Shown: positions 10,226 to 23,613, counted from the stretch's first letter. The stretch: DNA of 64,000 nucleotides from Pisolithus tinctorius (GCA_024663395.1 JANFAH010000048.1:1-64000); one strand, 5' to 3'. Notes: a model not told the origin generated them from the sequence alone. A program made the numbers and translations.

Positions 10226-12830
10226 TCATGTGTGTGGGTGGGGTTGTGCTTTGGCTGGGGGTGGGGGGAGACAAGGGGTTGCCTCCTGGTCTGGGCCCTT
10301 TTGGTGCATTGTTGGGGGGAGCACTTTGACAAATGCTTGTGAGTTGGAAATGAGGCAAAGGAAGTGATGAAGCATATTCACTACTAATGGAATGTCAAAG
10401 GCTTTCAGGTCAGCTTCATGCAACAGCTGAAGCTGGTCTGAATAATTCACATTAGTCAGGCCAGCATAATTGTGCAAGATCAGTTATACTCACCAACTGT
10501 CCAATGCTTGAGATAAAATGACAAAGCAGGTACTGGCACAAAGTGGTCTTCTTCCTCCTCTGCTGGAGCCTCCAAATTGTAATCTTGTTCCATCTGCTCT
10601 TTCAAAAATGGAACAGTGAGAGCATGGAGCTCATTGGTGTTGAGGCACTTCACATTGAAATCAGGACCAACCACTGGAACTCCACCTGGCCAATCAACAA
10701 TGGTATGCTTGTGGACAAAGAGCAGGTCTAGCAGCACCTTCTATGGAACATTCTTCTGCCCACACTCAATCTTGGCTTCATCTGTGGGGCTTCAGCTAGT
10801 AGATCAGACAGAGATAGTTGTAGTGACTTATGGAACTTCTGTGAGATCATCAGGGGTAAGATATGCTGATTTCAATTGTGTCTGACTTCCTGGGATTGTA
10901 ATGCAAGAGCATGGTCATGTGACTTTTGCGATAACAGGGCAAAGTTGGGTAGTGGGACAGAAGCAGCAGAGTCAAGGATTTTATATCTAGAGTAAATTGT
11001 CAGTGTAAACCTGACCCACAATGATTGTACTCACTTGATAATTGTACAGAGAAAATCCAATAATTTCGCAACATCTGTCTGCCTCTCACTTGCAAGTTGC
11101 ATGCAGAGTGAAGAGCCAGCAAAGACGCCTTGAGCTTGGCATGCAGCTTCATCATTTCCACTATAAATGACACATCCAAAAACATGGATGCCCTCCACAT
11201 TACTCCATGTTTGCACCTGCACAAAGATATAATTATGCCATGAATCAGAAAAAAAAACAGGGGGGGGAAAGGGGAGCATCATGAACTGATTGTGTAAAGG
11301 AATCCCTGCATGTCATTACCTGGCTGACCATCACCTTTGAACTCATGTCCTTGGTACTGTTGATACTCTCATTCCAGAACTTCCAAATTTTTGCCCACAG
11401 CTCAGGATGTTCTCCCTCATCTTTATGACTCTCATAATGTTTCACCTGGTGGCTGTAGTAATCATTCATGGATTCTATGACCAAGTCAGGATTGAGGAGG
11501 GAAATGAACACAAAGTTACTCACTGTCAGACAATTTAGGGTTGGTACTCACATACCAAGCCTGATGTATGTTCCAAACTGATTCAGCCTGGGTAGCCTTA
11601 GTAGTGAGCCCAGCAGTGGCCATAATCAACACAAGTGTTTTTCCATATTCATCAGCAATGGCTTGGGCCTCTTGAGTGGTGTGTGCACCAAGTGCCTGTG
11701 CCTTCTGTAAGGCATCGATGGGGAGCCTACCACACCTTAAAGTTGGGGGCCCATTCTCTGCAGCAAGCCCATCCTCATTGGATTCAGAGCATCTACCAAC
11801 CTTGGGCAGAATACAAGTAGATTTCCCATTGCGCTTTCTAAGTTCACCAGTATCTTCAGTGTCCACAGTATCTTCAGAAGAAGGAAAGTCAAGAGGAGGG
11901 GTGGACAGATGAGTGTTGAGGTCATAATTCCCAGCTCAAATTTCTCTCGCCATCTGCTGACATTTAAGGTTGTACCTCGCGGTGGTGGACCAGTCACTGT
12001 CACTATGTTCATTGTCACTGTTGTCTGTTTGGAGTATAAGTGCTATGTAAATAAAAGTAGTGCCATTAAATACAATACCTGAGGGTTTGTGGTCAACATT
12101 GCTTGCATGGTAAACTTCTCTGAAGTCAGCAGGGTCTTCACTATGCATAACAGCTGCCACTGCTTGCTCATCTTCTTCACTCTCCATGGACTGGTTGTTG
12201 TAGGAGACCTTCTGAGGGGTACAGGGTGGGTGACAAGCTGAAGGGGCATTTGGGGGGTCAGCCTTTAAGGGGAATATGACTTCATAGGATACAAACTTAC
12301 ATTGTTCACAATCATCCTCATCACTGGACATGTTCTGAAGGGCATGGGACAAATGCGCATCCAAAGGGATATTGGGGGGGACAGCTGGTAGTGATGTTGA
12401 GAAGAGGTATGGTTGCATATAGATACAAACTTACATTGTTCATGATCATCCTCATTGTTGGACATGCTCTGGAGGCCACAGCACAGATGCACATCTGAAG
12501 TGGTACTGGGGGGGACAGCTAGTGGTGACACTGAGAGGGAATATGGTCACAAGAGAATACAAACTTACATTGTTTACAATGATCCTCATTGTCTGAAGGA
12601 GTATTGGAGGGGACAGCTAGCAGCAACACTGAATGATCATCCTTGTCAACTATATCCTGCATAGTGATCATGCCTCCATGGAGCTGATTGAGGGCAGTAC
12701 AGTGGTCCAATTTTGTACCATTTTTCAGTGGAACCATCATTGAGCGAAAGGAATTGAGATACTCTTCTTCACACTCCTTTTCTGTTAAACCTTGTGAGGG
12801 ATGCCATGGACATGGCTTGTGAGTTGGACA
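10226..12830 (-). CDS. Uncharacterised multi-exon gene (conserved-looking)
   Basis: Several minus-strand open blocks read in order as exons of one gene. They are an N-terminal block with 'MMVPLKNGTKLDHCTALNQL' (about 12740), repeated acidic mini-exons (12.3-12.7 kb), an acidic block (12230-12050), 'AIADEYGKTLVLIMATAGLT' (about 11650), 'NDYYSHQVKHYESHKDEGEH' (about 11450), a block with 'VEGIHVFGCVIYSG' (about 11170), 'VVGPDFNVKCL' (10737-10480) and a C-terminal block (10477-10320). GTAAGT donors are visible after several blocks. From memory this resembles a repeated, unnamed family of Agaricomycetes. I know no function and see no catalytic motif. Exon boundaries are approximate and some frames may be broken. 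Confidence 0.4.
12290..12692 (-). repeat. Tandem 134-bp exon-intron cassette, 3 copies
   Basis: Three copies with a period of 134 bp are anchored by the GTAAGT splice donors on the minus strand at 12295-12300, 12429-12434 and 12563-12568. Each unit has an acidic mini-exon (Asp/Glu-rich ending in '(E/K)Q') directly before the donor, followed by an intron-like stretch. The unit is not a multiple of 3, so it repeats as exon plus intron rather than as a peptide repeat. Confidence 0.7.
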
Positions 12831-14900
12831 TCGAGCTATGCTAGATCCAGCCTCCTGAAAATGAAGGTCAGCAAGCCAAAAAAAAAGGGACCTAATGCAG
12901 CTCTAACCTCAGGACCAGTATTGTGGTTTCTGGTTGGTGCTGCTGGAAGGAGGTTGAGCACAAGTGTGGAAGACAGGGTAAATTATGCATATGTACTGGG
13001 TTTGATGGTGTAATGGCACTTCTTCGCACCTTGCCCAGGTTGGATTTTACTGGGTGATGTTGCAGTACCCTTGATTCTTTTCAACCTGCAAACCCCAATG
13101 GGGGGGCCAATCTTCATAGAGGGATCAGAGGGCAACATTCGTGGAGGCACAGTGAGAATCACACAGCAGACATGCAGTCACACAGTGGGGGAGTTCTCCA
13201 GAAACACATAGTCACCTGGTTCCTTGCTCAAGCAAGAGTATAAAAACAAATGAAGAGAAAAAAGGAGTGGACATGGTCAGTGATTCAATGAATGACTGGG
13301 GGTAGAAAAAGAGATGAGGAGGAAAGCAAGTTAGTGCCTATTTATGTTTTTCAGCCAAAAGGTGTATGCACCTCTTTTGAACTGGCACTGGCTTCTTCCT
13401 GGCTGACTCGTCAAACCTTACAGCCATCAAGGGAAAATGTCAAACGACACGGGGTCAATGGAATGAATGAACAGCAATGACACAGGGTCGACAGAACGAA
13501 ATTTAATAACTGAAAAAAAACACATCAACAAGATTATGATAAAAGAAAAACTGACACACTTTGTTAGAAACTCCAGGCTGATAAGTTAGCTGGTAGAGTC
13601 CGTGTTTCAAGCTGGAGGGAAGTAATATATATATATATAATGGTAACAGAGCATCTGCTGGCACCTTAACTTACCTGGATGCAGGTACTACCAGCACCAT
13701 GGCTACACAAGGGAATGATGACCAAATGATTACATGTTGATGTGAGCAAATAAACTAGTTCAGGGCATGGAAGCATGGAAGCATGGAAGCATATTTTTGA
13801 CCCTCTGTTCAGTAAGCAACATCAGTAGACCTGATGAAGACAGATTGTAAAACATATCTATGATAGGAAGGTATGCCAAAAAGAAATGATGCAGAGACAG
13901 AGAGAAACACATACCACAGATTGTGATGTGAGACAAAGTGTTGTTACCAGTGTAGTTCAAGGAATGGTCACATTGAAGGTTAGTTTTGGCTTTGGTGGTG
14001 AACAGCATTGCACAGTAGTTCATAGGCCAGATCTGATGAACAAGGATAATGATACGATCTACTATATAAAATATGTAGAGGAGGCATGTCAGATGGGACG
14101 AGTAAACACATACCACTCATTGTATTATGAGACAAAGTGGATAAGATGAGATAAATGCTAGCCAAATGGAAAATATCAGTGTGATGTTCAGGAGAGTAGA
14201 AATGGTAAAAGGACTTATCTCTTCTGCATCAATGTAGGCATCACTCTGCTTTAGGATGGTTCTCCCTCTTTGATAAGATCATGCACACCTCAGGAATATC
14301 AGTGAAATTCACAAGAACAGAAAAAGACATGAATATGTGGCGACCTTGGTGACACGAAGTCAACTTCAAGATGTTTGAGTGGCATGAAGCCAGCTCAGTG
14401 GGCAGACCTATGGGGTTTCATAATGAAACCAATGGATGGCAGAAGGCAGTGGAGGGAACAGTGGAAGAGCCTCGGAGGTTGATGGAGACAAAAGATGATG
14501 CTGAAAAGTGGTGAGAATGGCAATGAGGCAGAGAACAGTGCCATGGACAGCATGGACAGCATCCTGTGACTTAGGTTATTTTCCCTTGGGAATTCTCCAT
14601 CCACATGGCAATGACTTTCCTAATGGCAACCATGCACACAACAATGACAAACAATTGAGTTCTTCCTTTGTTGTCCTTGCTGCCATTGCCACCACTCCTC
14701 AACATTTGTTCAACAGTGTTTCAGGTGTTGCCTATTTGTTATTACTTGAACTTGGCTTTGACAATTGTGTTTTTTAGGTCCTATTTCCACACTACCACTC
14801 CAATTTGCCTCTGAGTTGGCTTCATGCCACTTGCTATACTGAAGCTAACTTTGTGTTGCTTCAATCTGCACTCCATTGACTTTGTGTCACTGAGGTCATG
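12831..14900. other. No recognisable gene; simple repeats
   Basis: The open frames here are short and do not resemble known families. Visible structure is limited to an AT microsatellite (13625-13639), a 9-bp direct repeat 'catggaagc' (about 13766-13792) and poor-quality internal similarity between 13880 and 14150 ('acacataccac...gagacaaagtg' occurs twice). It may hold promoters for the divergent genes on either side, but I see no convincing site. Confidence 0.4.
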
Positions 14901-15199
14901 GATTCCTGATTGTTAGTGCAGTTCAACGCCTCAAGGACCCATTTCATACTCACATTGGTGCATGCTCTTGTGGTTATATTTCATTTCTTGACCCTTTCTC
15001 CTCACCGGCTCTACTTCGACCTTGAAGATTCCCTCAAGCATCCTCTATGGCATCTGGCCCAGCCTCTTTCAAACTGTACCTTCAGCCCCAGGATGGTATG
15101 TGCTATTTTTTTTTTTTTTTCTGGGCTAACTTACATCCACAGCTACAATTACTTCACTCAATGTGTGAGCAGTTGCATGCAAGGAGAACTGGGTGATCA

Positions 15200-17121
15200 T
15201 TGTCACCTAACATGGATTTTGTCAAAGAACCATATATTTTTGAGGAGGAAGAACTTTGTTGCTGTGCTGACAGTCATCTCAGGGTAGTTGACTGCTTTCA
15301 ATGGCCACAGACACATGAGAAACAATACGAGTATTTGATCTGCATCCCTCAAAAGCACTCCATCCCCACTCTCCAGATTGCATGGTACGATCCAACTCCC
15401 AGTGACTTTGTTGTTCCAACCAGCTCCCAGTTCGCAGTGGGCACACTTCAGAGTGTGAAAGTTGTGGCATTCGAAGAGGCACTTCAAAGTTTGTGCAGCC
15501 ACCACCACACCCTTCAAGATCGACCTGTTGGTCAAGATGCTCTGTGCACTCTGATGCTGTTTGGCTTGACATGAGGTCATGTGTCTTTGACAACATCCCC
15601 TACTTTTCTGAGACCTTGTCATGTTCGTTGCGCAGCTTCAGCATAAAATACTTGACATCTACACATTACTTGAGTATATTGAATATGTCTACCCACTTCT
15701 CCTAAACCCTCTGTCATGCCCTCTGCAAGCCAACTCCACATGGATGGGTTGCTTTGTTAGGGCCACCGAAGTATGCAAAGCTCTGTATTTTGCAGGGGTG
15801 CCCGTCTGGCTCATTTGTAGCAAAGAATATATTCCCCTGACTATGAACATTGTATGCTTGGTACGATTAACATACCCTGACAGGTATTGTCAGGTCTATG
15901 TATATGGAGAATGGTGTGGCAAAGCCCTTCCCTTCCATCTGGCGAGGTCCAAGCAATGCCCTCCATCAATACCATACCCACCATGGCTATGAAGGTACCC
16001 TCGCTGATGCACCCAAGCACCTACCCATATCATATCCTTCCTTGTTGTGCCCATCCTCTAGTAGCAGGAGACAGCCTACTACAAGACAATCCAGAACTGT
16101 GAGGGACAGAGCCTCTGCAGGCCCTTCTCAAGGTACATAATTCTCAGGTCTCCCTTTCCTTGTTTTTGACTGCCCTGCAGCATCATCATCAGCAGGTGGA
16201 GAGTCAAAATGGGAGGAACCTAACCTGCCAGATATTCCGAAACCCCATAGCATGTTTGCAGCTGCTTGGAGAGAAGCTGACAAGAATTTGCAGAGAGTCT
16301 CATCTGGTCTTGTGGACCCAGGCTATTGCTTCCTGAAGCCAACGCTTTTTGTCAATGTGTCTACACCAGAGCAAAAGAAGATTTACCTCTTCAATTGGCT
16401 GTCTGCTCATGCACTCTGGATTAGTCAGGTTGATCTGCACTTGCCCTCAAGGTTCCCTTCCCCTCAGATGTGGAGGGACTTTTTGAATACTATTGACACT
16501 GACCCTCTCCCCTCGACACAGACCTGCATTAAGGAAGTTGGCTGTACAGGATATTTTGGAGGAAGGTATCATTAACTCAGCCCAGGGTTTGGCAGGGGCA
16601 CTGGAGGAAATTACATGGTGAGGAATGCAGGTGAATATTACATCTGTTTTGGCCCTGTCTCTCTGTATTCATCCATTGTGCAGGTTAAAATTTTGTCTCT
16701 CTCAAATCCCCCTCTCTGGTTCATATGGTCCCTTTTGTGGGAACTGTATGAACTCAACTTCCGCTATGAGCTTTACATGCTCGATCAGGCCCTCATCCCC
16801 AATCTCTGGACTTCATCAGACGAAATGCAGTTAACCCACCAGACTCTCCTCTATAGCATCTTCCCTGGAGAGTCTGGTCTCGTGATGTGGTCAGAGTCTT
16901 TACTGCAGGACTTGTGTGAGTTAGGCCTGTGTGCTACCAATGTGCCAACCACACTACCATACATCAACAAGTTCTGTCACTTGTTGTCCATGTGGCCAGG
17001 AGTGCCTGCCTGTTTGCAATACCTGGTCGAGATGAAAGATCAGGATGATAAGGAGGTGTATGCTGTTTTTTCTTTGGCATGCAGATTTTATGTGCAAACT
17101 GCATTCAACTTCCTTGGGTGA
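15200..17121 (+). pseudogene. Uncharacterised protein, transposon-associated family, frame-broken
   Basis: Collinear plus-strand blocks are 15200-15574 ('IPTLQIAWYDPTPSDFVVP'), 15621-15890 ('GVPVWLICSKEYIP'), 15898-16130, 16180-16575 and 16680-17121 ('LLWELYELNFRYEL', 'LLYSIFPGESGLVMWSE', 'ACRFYVQTAFNFLG'). An intron is plausible at about 16135-16183 (donor gtacat, acceptor ctgcag). From memory these blocks match a high-copy hypothetical protein family of Agaricomycetes, often found near transposons; no function is established. Changes of frame without splice sites (about 15580-15620 and 15890) suggest indels. It lies directly upstream of, and in the same orientation as, the KDZ transposase gene, so the two may share a mobile unit. 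Confidence 0.5.
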
Positions 17122-17129
17122 CAACCATC

Positions 17130-18430
17130 CCCTCCTGTGCATGTTTCAATTTGTTTAGAATATATTTCTCTGCATGCAGTCCTGACAATTATGTAATACA
17201 ATGTTTGGGCTGATTTGTAATCGATGAAATTGTTTTTGGCTGAACCTTGATTCAAATTGTCCCAGATTTGTATGCCCACTTTTTTCAGATAGTAACTTCA
17301 TTCATCTCCATCCATGCCATTCGCCTCCAGAAGCCAGCTCTCTCTGTTCTTGTCATCACTTATCATGTCCTTGTTCCTGACCATGTACTCGTCTTGGCCT
17401 ATGTCACTGTCAAATTTTCATTTCAGCTGTGTAGCCACTCTTTCCTATTGTACTGACCCAGAGTCTGGTGACTTCAGGTCTCAGACACTTAGTAGTGACT
17501 TTGAGTCCTGCATATACACTATTGACTTCAGTGTCACAGTGTTCAGTTACTGAATGGGAGTCCACTGCCTGAAACCTTGGAGGAATCATGGTGCTTCCTC
17601 TTCCCAGCATCATGCATTGGATGATGGCTCTGACCTTGTAAGTTTTTCTCATCATTGTGAACTTCCTTATATTCGTGTTGGCTTATCTTCCTGCAGAGTT
17701 CCTCCATTGCATCTCCTTCAACTAGTCAGATGCCCAGCATCGCCCCCCACCCCTCGACCTCATCTGATCATCAGGCTTCATTTCGCTTTCCTCCACCCTT
17801 GGTATGTCAGATTTTGTCTGCAAAATATTTTTCCAATCAGTTTGTCTTCCCCACAGGGCCCCTCTGTTGTACTGGCATCAACTAGTCAGGCTGCCCAACA
17901 TAACTGCACCCCCCCCCCTTGCTCTCATCCAATAATCAAGCATCCCTTCATATTCCTTTGGTATTTGGATTTTACTCTGAAAACCAATCTTCAGCATCAG
18001 CTTATCCCTACAGGGTCCCCCTGACATGTCAGCTTCAACTAGCCAGCTGGAGAGTGCAGTCTCAAACTCCCTTCCACTGACATCATCATCAGATACTCAG
18101 GTGATGCCTAGTCATTTGGTACATCTTTTCCCTCTTGCAGAACTTGCACATACTTACACCTGGCTAGGACCCTCAGTCATTGTTTGTTCCACATCCATCA
18201 GCTTGTCACCACTGGCCCTATGGTATGAAAGGACTCTACCTCCCTGCACCCCCACCTCTCTTCATCCTTCCAGGTCACCAGCACCTTGCACAAGATGCCA
18301 ATGCTGTACCAGATCAACATCACAGCTCGCCTCCTTGTGGGTCTGATGTTTTTGATCTTGTGGATAGCCTTCATTTCAATGAGGAGGTCAGTTCTCCCTT
18401 GGGCCTGAGCAGTTTGCAGAAGCAACAAAA
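17130..18430 (+). other. Spacer or N-terminal exons of the KDZ gene, unresolved
   Basis: The stretch has short Ser/Thr/Pro-rich plus-strand frames (17554-18024, 18026-18346 and 18180-18440) separated by intron-like pyrimidine tracts. Its composition is like the low-complexity N-terminal region usual in KDZ/CxC proteins, but nothing here is diagnostic. I cannot place a start codon. Confidence 0.3.
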
Positions 18431-18439
18431 CCAATGGTG

Positions 18440-21400
18440 ACAGTGGTCACAAGATGTTATCCCTGCACTTCTGAAGCCCTACCTGTGGTACCTCCAAGCA
18501 TCACAATGCCTTCGGGTGGTGGTAGATCCCCCAGCTCACCATCTAAGTGGATGTCCCACTTGTGTGGTGCATTCACTCACTGTTTGCTGTCTTTTCTTTG
18601 ACCATACATGACCCCATCATTGTGCTTATGTCATGCTCACACATACCAGGTTTGGAGGAAATTGAGATAAGCTATTGTGCATGCACCCCAGCTCCTATAC
18701 ACCTCATGGGACATGGTCTATTTGCATGTTCCCCTATCTCTCCCACTCTTGCAGTTGATCTTTGAGTGTTGGAGTTCATGAGGAAATGCTTTGTGTGGTT
18801 GACCCCCAACACAACTGCATGGTGTGAAGCACTTGAAAGTTTTCTAGATGCCCAAGGGTACAAGCTGCAGTCCAAGGTATGTTGTATTCATAGGATAATC
18901 ATTATATTATCTGTCCCCCTTATGTGCTCCCATACCACACACACCCCTTATATATTGTCCTATTGAAGTACCAATATCTACTAGTTAAACACTTCTATCT
19001 ATCTCTTCATGGCTGTATAAGGGATTCTTACCATGCAATCATCAGGATAACCTTCGACAATGATTCAGCAATGCATACCATTGGTATACTGTGTTAACAA
19101 TATACATGGAGGACCATATTACTGGCCTGGTTCACTCCTCCCAAGCCTCTGTTCAACAAGACACTAGGTCTCAACCAAGTGACTACCTGTGTGCTTGCTG
19201 TCCACTATGTTTTGGGGGAGGTGTGCCACAGAGAGCTAATGCTGAGCAGGATGAGTGAGTCAATAGCAAGTTTATTGATGCCAACCTAATTCTGACCTCC
19301 AAAAGCCTTGACTGCATTGTCTGCTTGGATGCATGTTTCACCCAGAAGCAACAAATAAGGACTCTGCTGGCCATGACCCTTCCAATCCTACCAACACTGT
19401 ATTCATTCCTGAATCAGAGGTGAAGGCTATGGAAATTTTCATTGAGAAACAGCAATCTCTTCCATCTGATCACCATCATTCTTCACATAAAAAACAAGGG
19501 GACAATTTTGAGGATGGGATGAGAGTGCCCATCTCAGTGCTGGATTGGTGTGGGGATTTTTCCATGCAGCAGATGAAAAGCACAAGAAAGCAAGCACCTG
19601 CTTTTTTGCAGACACAGGGCTGATGGCTTTGCTTTGTTGCCATGATCATGTTCTCTGGCTGGTCAATATGACATCTGCAGGAGAAAAGCAGCACTATGCC
19701 TTGGTGCTATTGAAACATCTCTTTGAACATCTGCCTACCACCACAACTGTTGGCCTCTTATATGACATTGGCTGTCAACTGGAACATAGTTGCCACAAGT
19801 GGAAGCTACTTGATGAGGGGATACTCTCCAGATTGAAGTTTGGCATCTCTGTTTTCCATGCTTATGGTCATCAGTGGCCATGTCAGATAGTATATCACCC
19901 ACATAAATGTGTGGGCTTTGGTTTGTCAGATGGTGAGGGGTGTGAGTGGTTATGGAGTTCTCTGAAGATGCTCATTCCTATCCTCCAAGTGTTCATTTTC
20001 CTGTAATATGATTCCAATGTTAATTTCCTCCTTAGTACCATCAGAGGCTATTTGTTCTTGATAATCAGATTCGTCACTTTGATAAGAAGTCTTTTACTGC
20101 TCTTGGCCAGTGGCTGAACAAAAAGTGGTCCCTCTGCAAAAGCAAGAAAACCATGGCTTTGGGGGCCCTCCATGCATTGCATGTTGACATGCAGACTCTA
20201 CAAGAGGAGTGGGCTGCACAGGTGCACTCACAGACTCAGCCTCTACCTCATTAGTCTTTTTCCTATGTTTGCCATCATGTTGCTCACCATACACACATAT
20301 GGCAGTCAAAGAAGAAGGGTGCTGAACAGTTGGCACTTATACTTGCCCTGGAAAAATCTGTTCAGAACCATCAGAGCCATGTGGATCAGCTGGAAATGGA
20401 TCTTCACAATGATTGTGTCAATGACATCATTGACTTCAATTTACAACTTACTGCAGCACAAGCTTCACTCTCAAAGGCAACTCAGGCTTTGAGACAAAAA
20501 AAAAGTGCATTAGGAGTCTCAGCACAAACTGACCTCTATCTCCTGAGGAACAACAAGTGGCTCCAAACCCAAACTAATGCACAGGCACTGAAAGTTCAAA
20601 TCAGGGAGCACCTTTGTCAGCACAAGTTTGAATTTGAGTGGCTAGAACAGTCATCCAAGAACTCTATTAATGGTAAGTAGAGGGTGTTCTTTCTGCCTGC
20701 TATTTTCAATAACATCTGTGGTAGAAAATAATTTACAGTCACATGTGAAGTCATCCATAAAACAATGAGAGCCTGCCATATCAAAACTTGTCACTAGCTA
20801 CAACACCCTCTGTGATGAGCTTATGGGTATGATACAACTTGGGAAAGCACCCCCTGGTGCAATTTCCCCTTTCCCCATACCTCCTAAGGGAATTTTTCAA
20901 CTGGAGGTTGACAGTGATATTTGGCAGGATGTGGGACTTGCAGAGGGTTGTGCTAATCCCCCATCTTGGCTTGCTGATGAAGCTGTGCATAAGGGAATAA
21001 GGCTCATGCTAGAAGTTGATCGTTGTAATGAAGAAGAAAGAAGATTGTCAAGAGAGCAGTCTGCTTGCAGGAATGGTTTTCTGTGGAGTGGCAGAGTGTC
21101 CAGGTGACCTTGGAACATGCAGGTGAGTTCAAATGTCATTGTCTTGTCACCATCTCACAATAGTTAGACAAATCTTACAAGTATCACCTGCAATCACTGA
21201 GGGATAACCTTGTGGCAGTATATGTCAATTGGGAGGCCAAGGTTCAACATATTCCACATGCATGGATTCCATCTAGACCTTTGGGACCCAGAGCAGAGGA
21301 AATTGCAGGTTGCCTTGTGGCTGCTAACAATTCCAGTGTAATATCTGCAGCAGAGGATCAAACAGAGGGATCATTAAAAGACTATGACTCTGATGGGGAG

Positions 21401-21589
21401 GGGTTGATGTCAGAAGGTGGTGATAACCTATTGTTATCCATTGAAGAGATGGCACTGGAAGAGGAATATTCCATTGGGGAAGCAGATGAGGAGCAATCCA
21501 CAGAGGATGAGGAATGGGTGCAGGACATTGAAAATGGTTATTTGCCCTCTTCACCAGTGAAATTTCCATTAAAAAGACAGAGATACTAG
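18440..21589 (+). pseudogene. KDZ-family (Kyakuja-Dileera-Zisupton) transposase, degenerate
   Basis: Plus-strand blocks occur in the usual order. First is a Cys-rich CxC-like segment with 'GLFACSPISPTLAVDL' (about 18710) and 'NTTAWCEALESFLDAQGYKL' (about 18810-18870). Next come 'CACCPLCFGG' (about 19195) and 'IVCLDACFTQK' (about 19315). The KDZ core has 'FADTGLMALL' (about 19605), 'LLYDIGCQLEHSC' (about 19755) and 'LSDGEGCEWLWS' (about 19925), so the acidic residues of the presumed DDE centre are kept. A coiled-coil region (20330-20680) and an acidic tail (to 21589) follow. Introns are plausible near 18877 and 20000-20035. A TGA at 18763-18765 stands where the family has Arg (CGA-to-TGA, a CpG transition), and a frameshift lies near 19556. 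Related autonomous copies move by cut-and-paste; this copy looks inactive. Confidence 0.75.
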
Positions 21590-22380
21590 ACTATGTATAC
21601 ATATATTGAATGTCTATAAATTGGAGAATCACCCCTGCTTTATCTTTGTGATGTTGTGACTGATCATATATCCCTTCATTGCCCCTCACAATGTGTCCAG
21701 GCCCATTGTTCATACTAATGCAATCAAAATTGAGTGCACCACAGCAAGTGAGAAATGGTGCTATTTAACAGTGATACTGAGTGCATATATAGCAGAAAAG
21801 AAGCAGAGGATCCAGGAGGGTATTGTTGATGCATATCATGACCACTTGAAGGCCAGGCCCAGCATGACTAACTAGAATCCTTCAGAAGTGTGGTTGAGTG
21901 TGAATTTATCCTTGCTCATGACCATTCTGGTTGATATATGTGGGAGCACCTGAAGGAGGACAACAATGTCAAGCAGATGGTCACTACAGGATCAAAAGCA
22001 TCATATATCTTTGTCTTGCAGATGATGATCTGTGTTGGGCAGCAGAATGTGGAAGGAAAGTGTATACCATTCAGCTTCCACCATTGGACATGACCTCATT
22101 TTGCAGGGAGTTCAAGCACAAATACTTTGTTGATGTTACAGACAAGGAGGGTGGGTTCCTTGCTGGAGTTCTGCAGATTGGTATTGACAAAAGCTCCCTG
22201 GAGTTGCAAGCAAAGCTTGGTGAAGAATATGCTTGCCTCATTCAGCATCATCATGGATTTCAGACATCCATTGTCCCTTGCACAGGCAGCCTTACTCCCT
22301 ACTACATGGCTGTCAACTTGTATCATATCATTCACAATGCCATTCAGATCTTTCACATTGACCACTGCAAGCCTACCTTG
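21590..22380 (+). other. Unrecognised open fragment
   Basis: A 172-residue frame at 21931-22449 includes a compact, normal-composition stretch with '[20 protein letters not shown]' and 'GVLQIGIDKSSLELQAKLGEE'. I recognise no domain. A weakly similar 'DVHLPPLDITS' occurs in the frame at 60251-60631, so both may be pieces of one repeated gene. It runs into the minisatellite array at its 3' end. Confidence 0.3.
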
Positions 22381-22980
22381 ACTTGGAGAATCTCCAACAT
22401 GAGATGGGGAATCTCCACCCTTGGCATGGAGAATCCCCATGGCCCATGAAGAATCTCTTCCTCATAGGTCATGAAAAATCCCCACAATTGACTTGGAGAA
22501 TCCCCATGGCCAATGGAGAATCTCCAACATGAAATGGATAATTCCCACAGTTCTTGGAGAACTCCCACACTTGACATGGAGAATCCCCATATTTGACATG
22601 GAAAATCCCCAGTGGGCCATGGAGAATCCCCACCCTTGACATGGAGAATCTCCAACACAACATGGAGAATCCCCAGTGGGCCATGGAGAATCCCCAACAT
22701 GGCATGGAGAATCCCCAGTAGGCCATGGAGAATCCCCAACATGGCATGGAGAATCTCCAATATGACATGGAGAATCCCCAGTGGGCCATGGAGAATCCCC
22801 AACATGGCATGGAGAATCCCCATCCTTGACATGGAGAATCTCCACAGGTCATGGAGAATCCCCACACTTGACATGGAGAACCCCCACAGGCCATGGGTAA
22901 TCTCCAACATGACATGGAGAATCCCCACACTTGACAAGGAGAATCCCCAACATGACATACACTCAATCCCCAGCAGGACA
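22380..22980. repeat. Minisatellite of 'catggagaatcccca' type
   Basis: About 600 bp of degenerate units is built on 'CATGGAGAATCCCCA' plus a variable 5-12 bp spacer ('acttgaca', 'gtgggc', 'acatgg'), giving units near 19-24 bp. It is stop-poor in several frames on both strands, so the long frames here (for example 201 residues on the minus strand) are repeat translations, not genes. Stray related units occur at 24040-24080. Confidence 0.85.
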
Positions 22981-23610
22981 TGGAGTATGCACTTAGAGGA
23001 TCACATTCTCTGTCCTTTACACCAACTGCTGATATACCTTGTGGTGTTGTTAGTGTTTGAGCCACTCAACAGTTCATTCTTTCATAGAACAATACTCTCT
23101 GCTTCATGTTCCTTGTCTCCATCCTCTCACACCTGTGTGATTTTCCTGGTGACAAAGAGGTGATGGTAGTGTCCCAACTTCTGAAGATCACAGAGTTTTT
23201 TCAATGGTATATTTGTTGACTTCATCATGGGAATTTGTTGGTGTCCAAACTGTCCTCCATCATCTTGTTAGAGCAGCATGAAGGGCAGGGTGAGCTAAAG
23301 CACAGGGTAGGTTAGTTTGAGTGCATAAGGATGAGTGGAGTGTTTGGTCATGGGGATGTTTCCTGAGAGTTAACACCCAGATGATTCTGTTGTCATATGC
23401 AGAAGGTGTCATTCTACCTCCCCTTTCCTCTATCATCTGCCCTGCCCCTTTCTCCCCCTGTACCACTCACCTGCTGTCTGTTCCCTCCATCCCCCCTGCC
23501 TTTCAAGGAATCCTCCTGATCACCTAGGATTCCAATGCAAGTGCCATAATTGATGGTCTCAAGTTGTGTCACTCTGTAAGAATGGCTTCCAACTTTCCAT
23601 GGCCTGGGAA
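22981..23610. other. No gene seen
   Basis: Only short incoherent frames lie between the two minisatellite arrays. A pyrimidine-rich stretch at 23410-23500 resembles neighbouring decayed DNA. I can support no feature. Confidence 0.4.
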
Positions 23611-23613
23611 AAT

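Noticed and set aside
22353..23163. Long overlapping open frames (127-201 residues) on both strands
   Set aside because: They are translations of the 'ggagaatcccca' minisatellite, open in several frames at once, so not genes.
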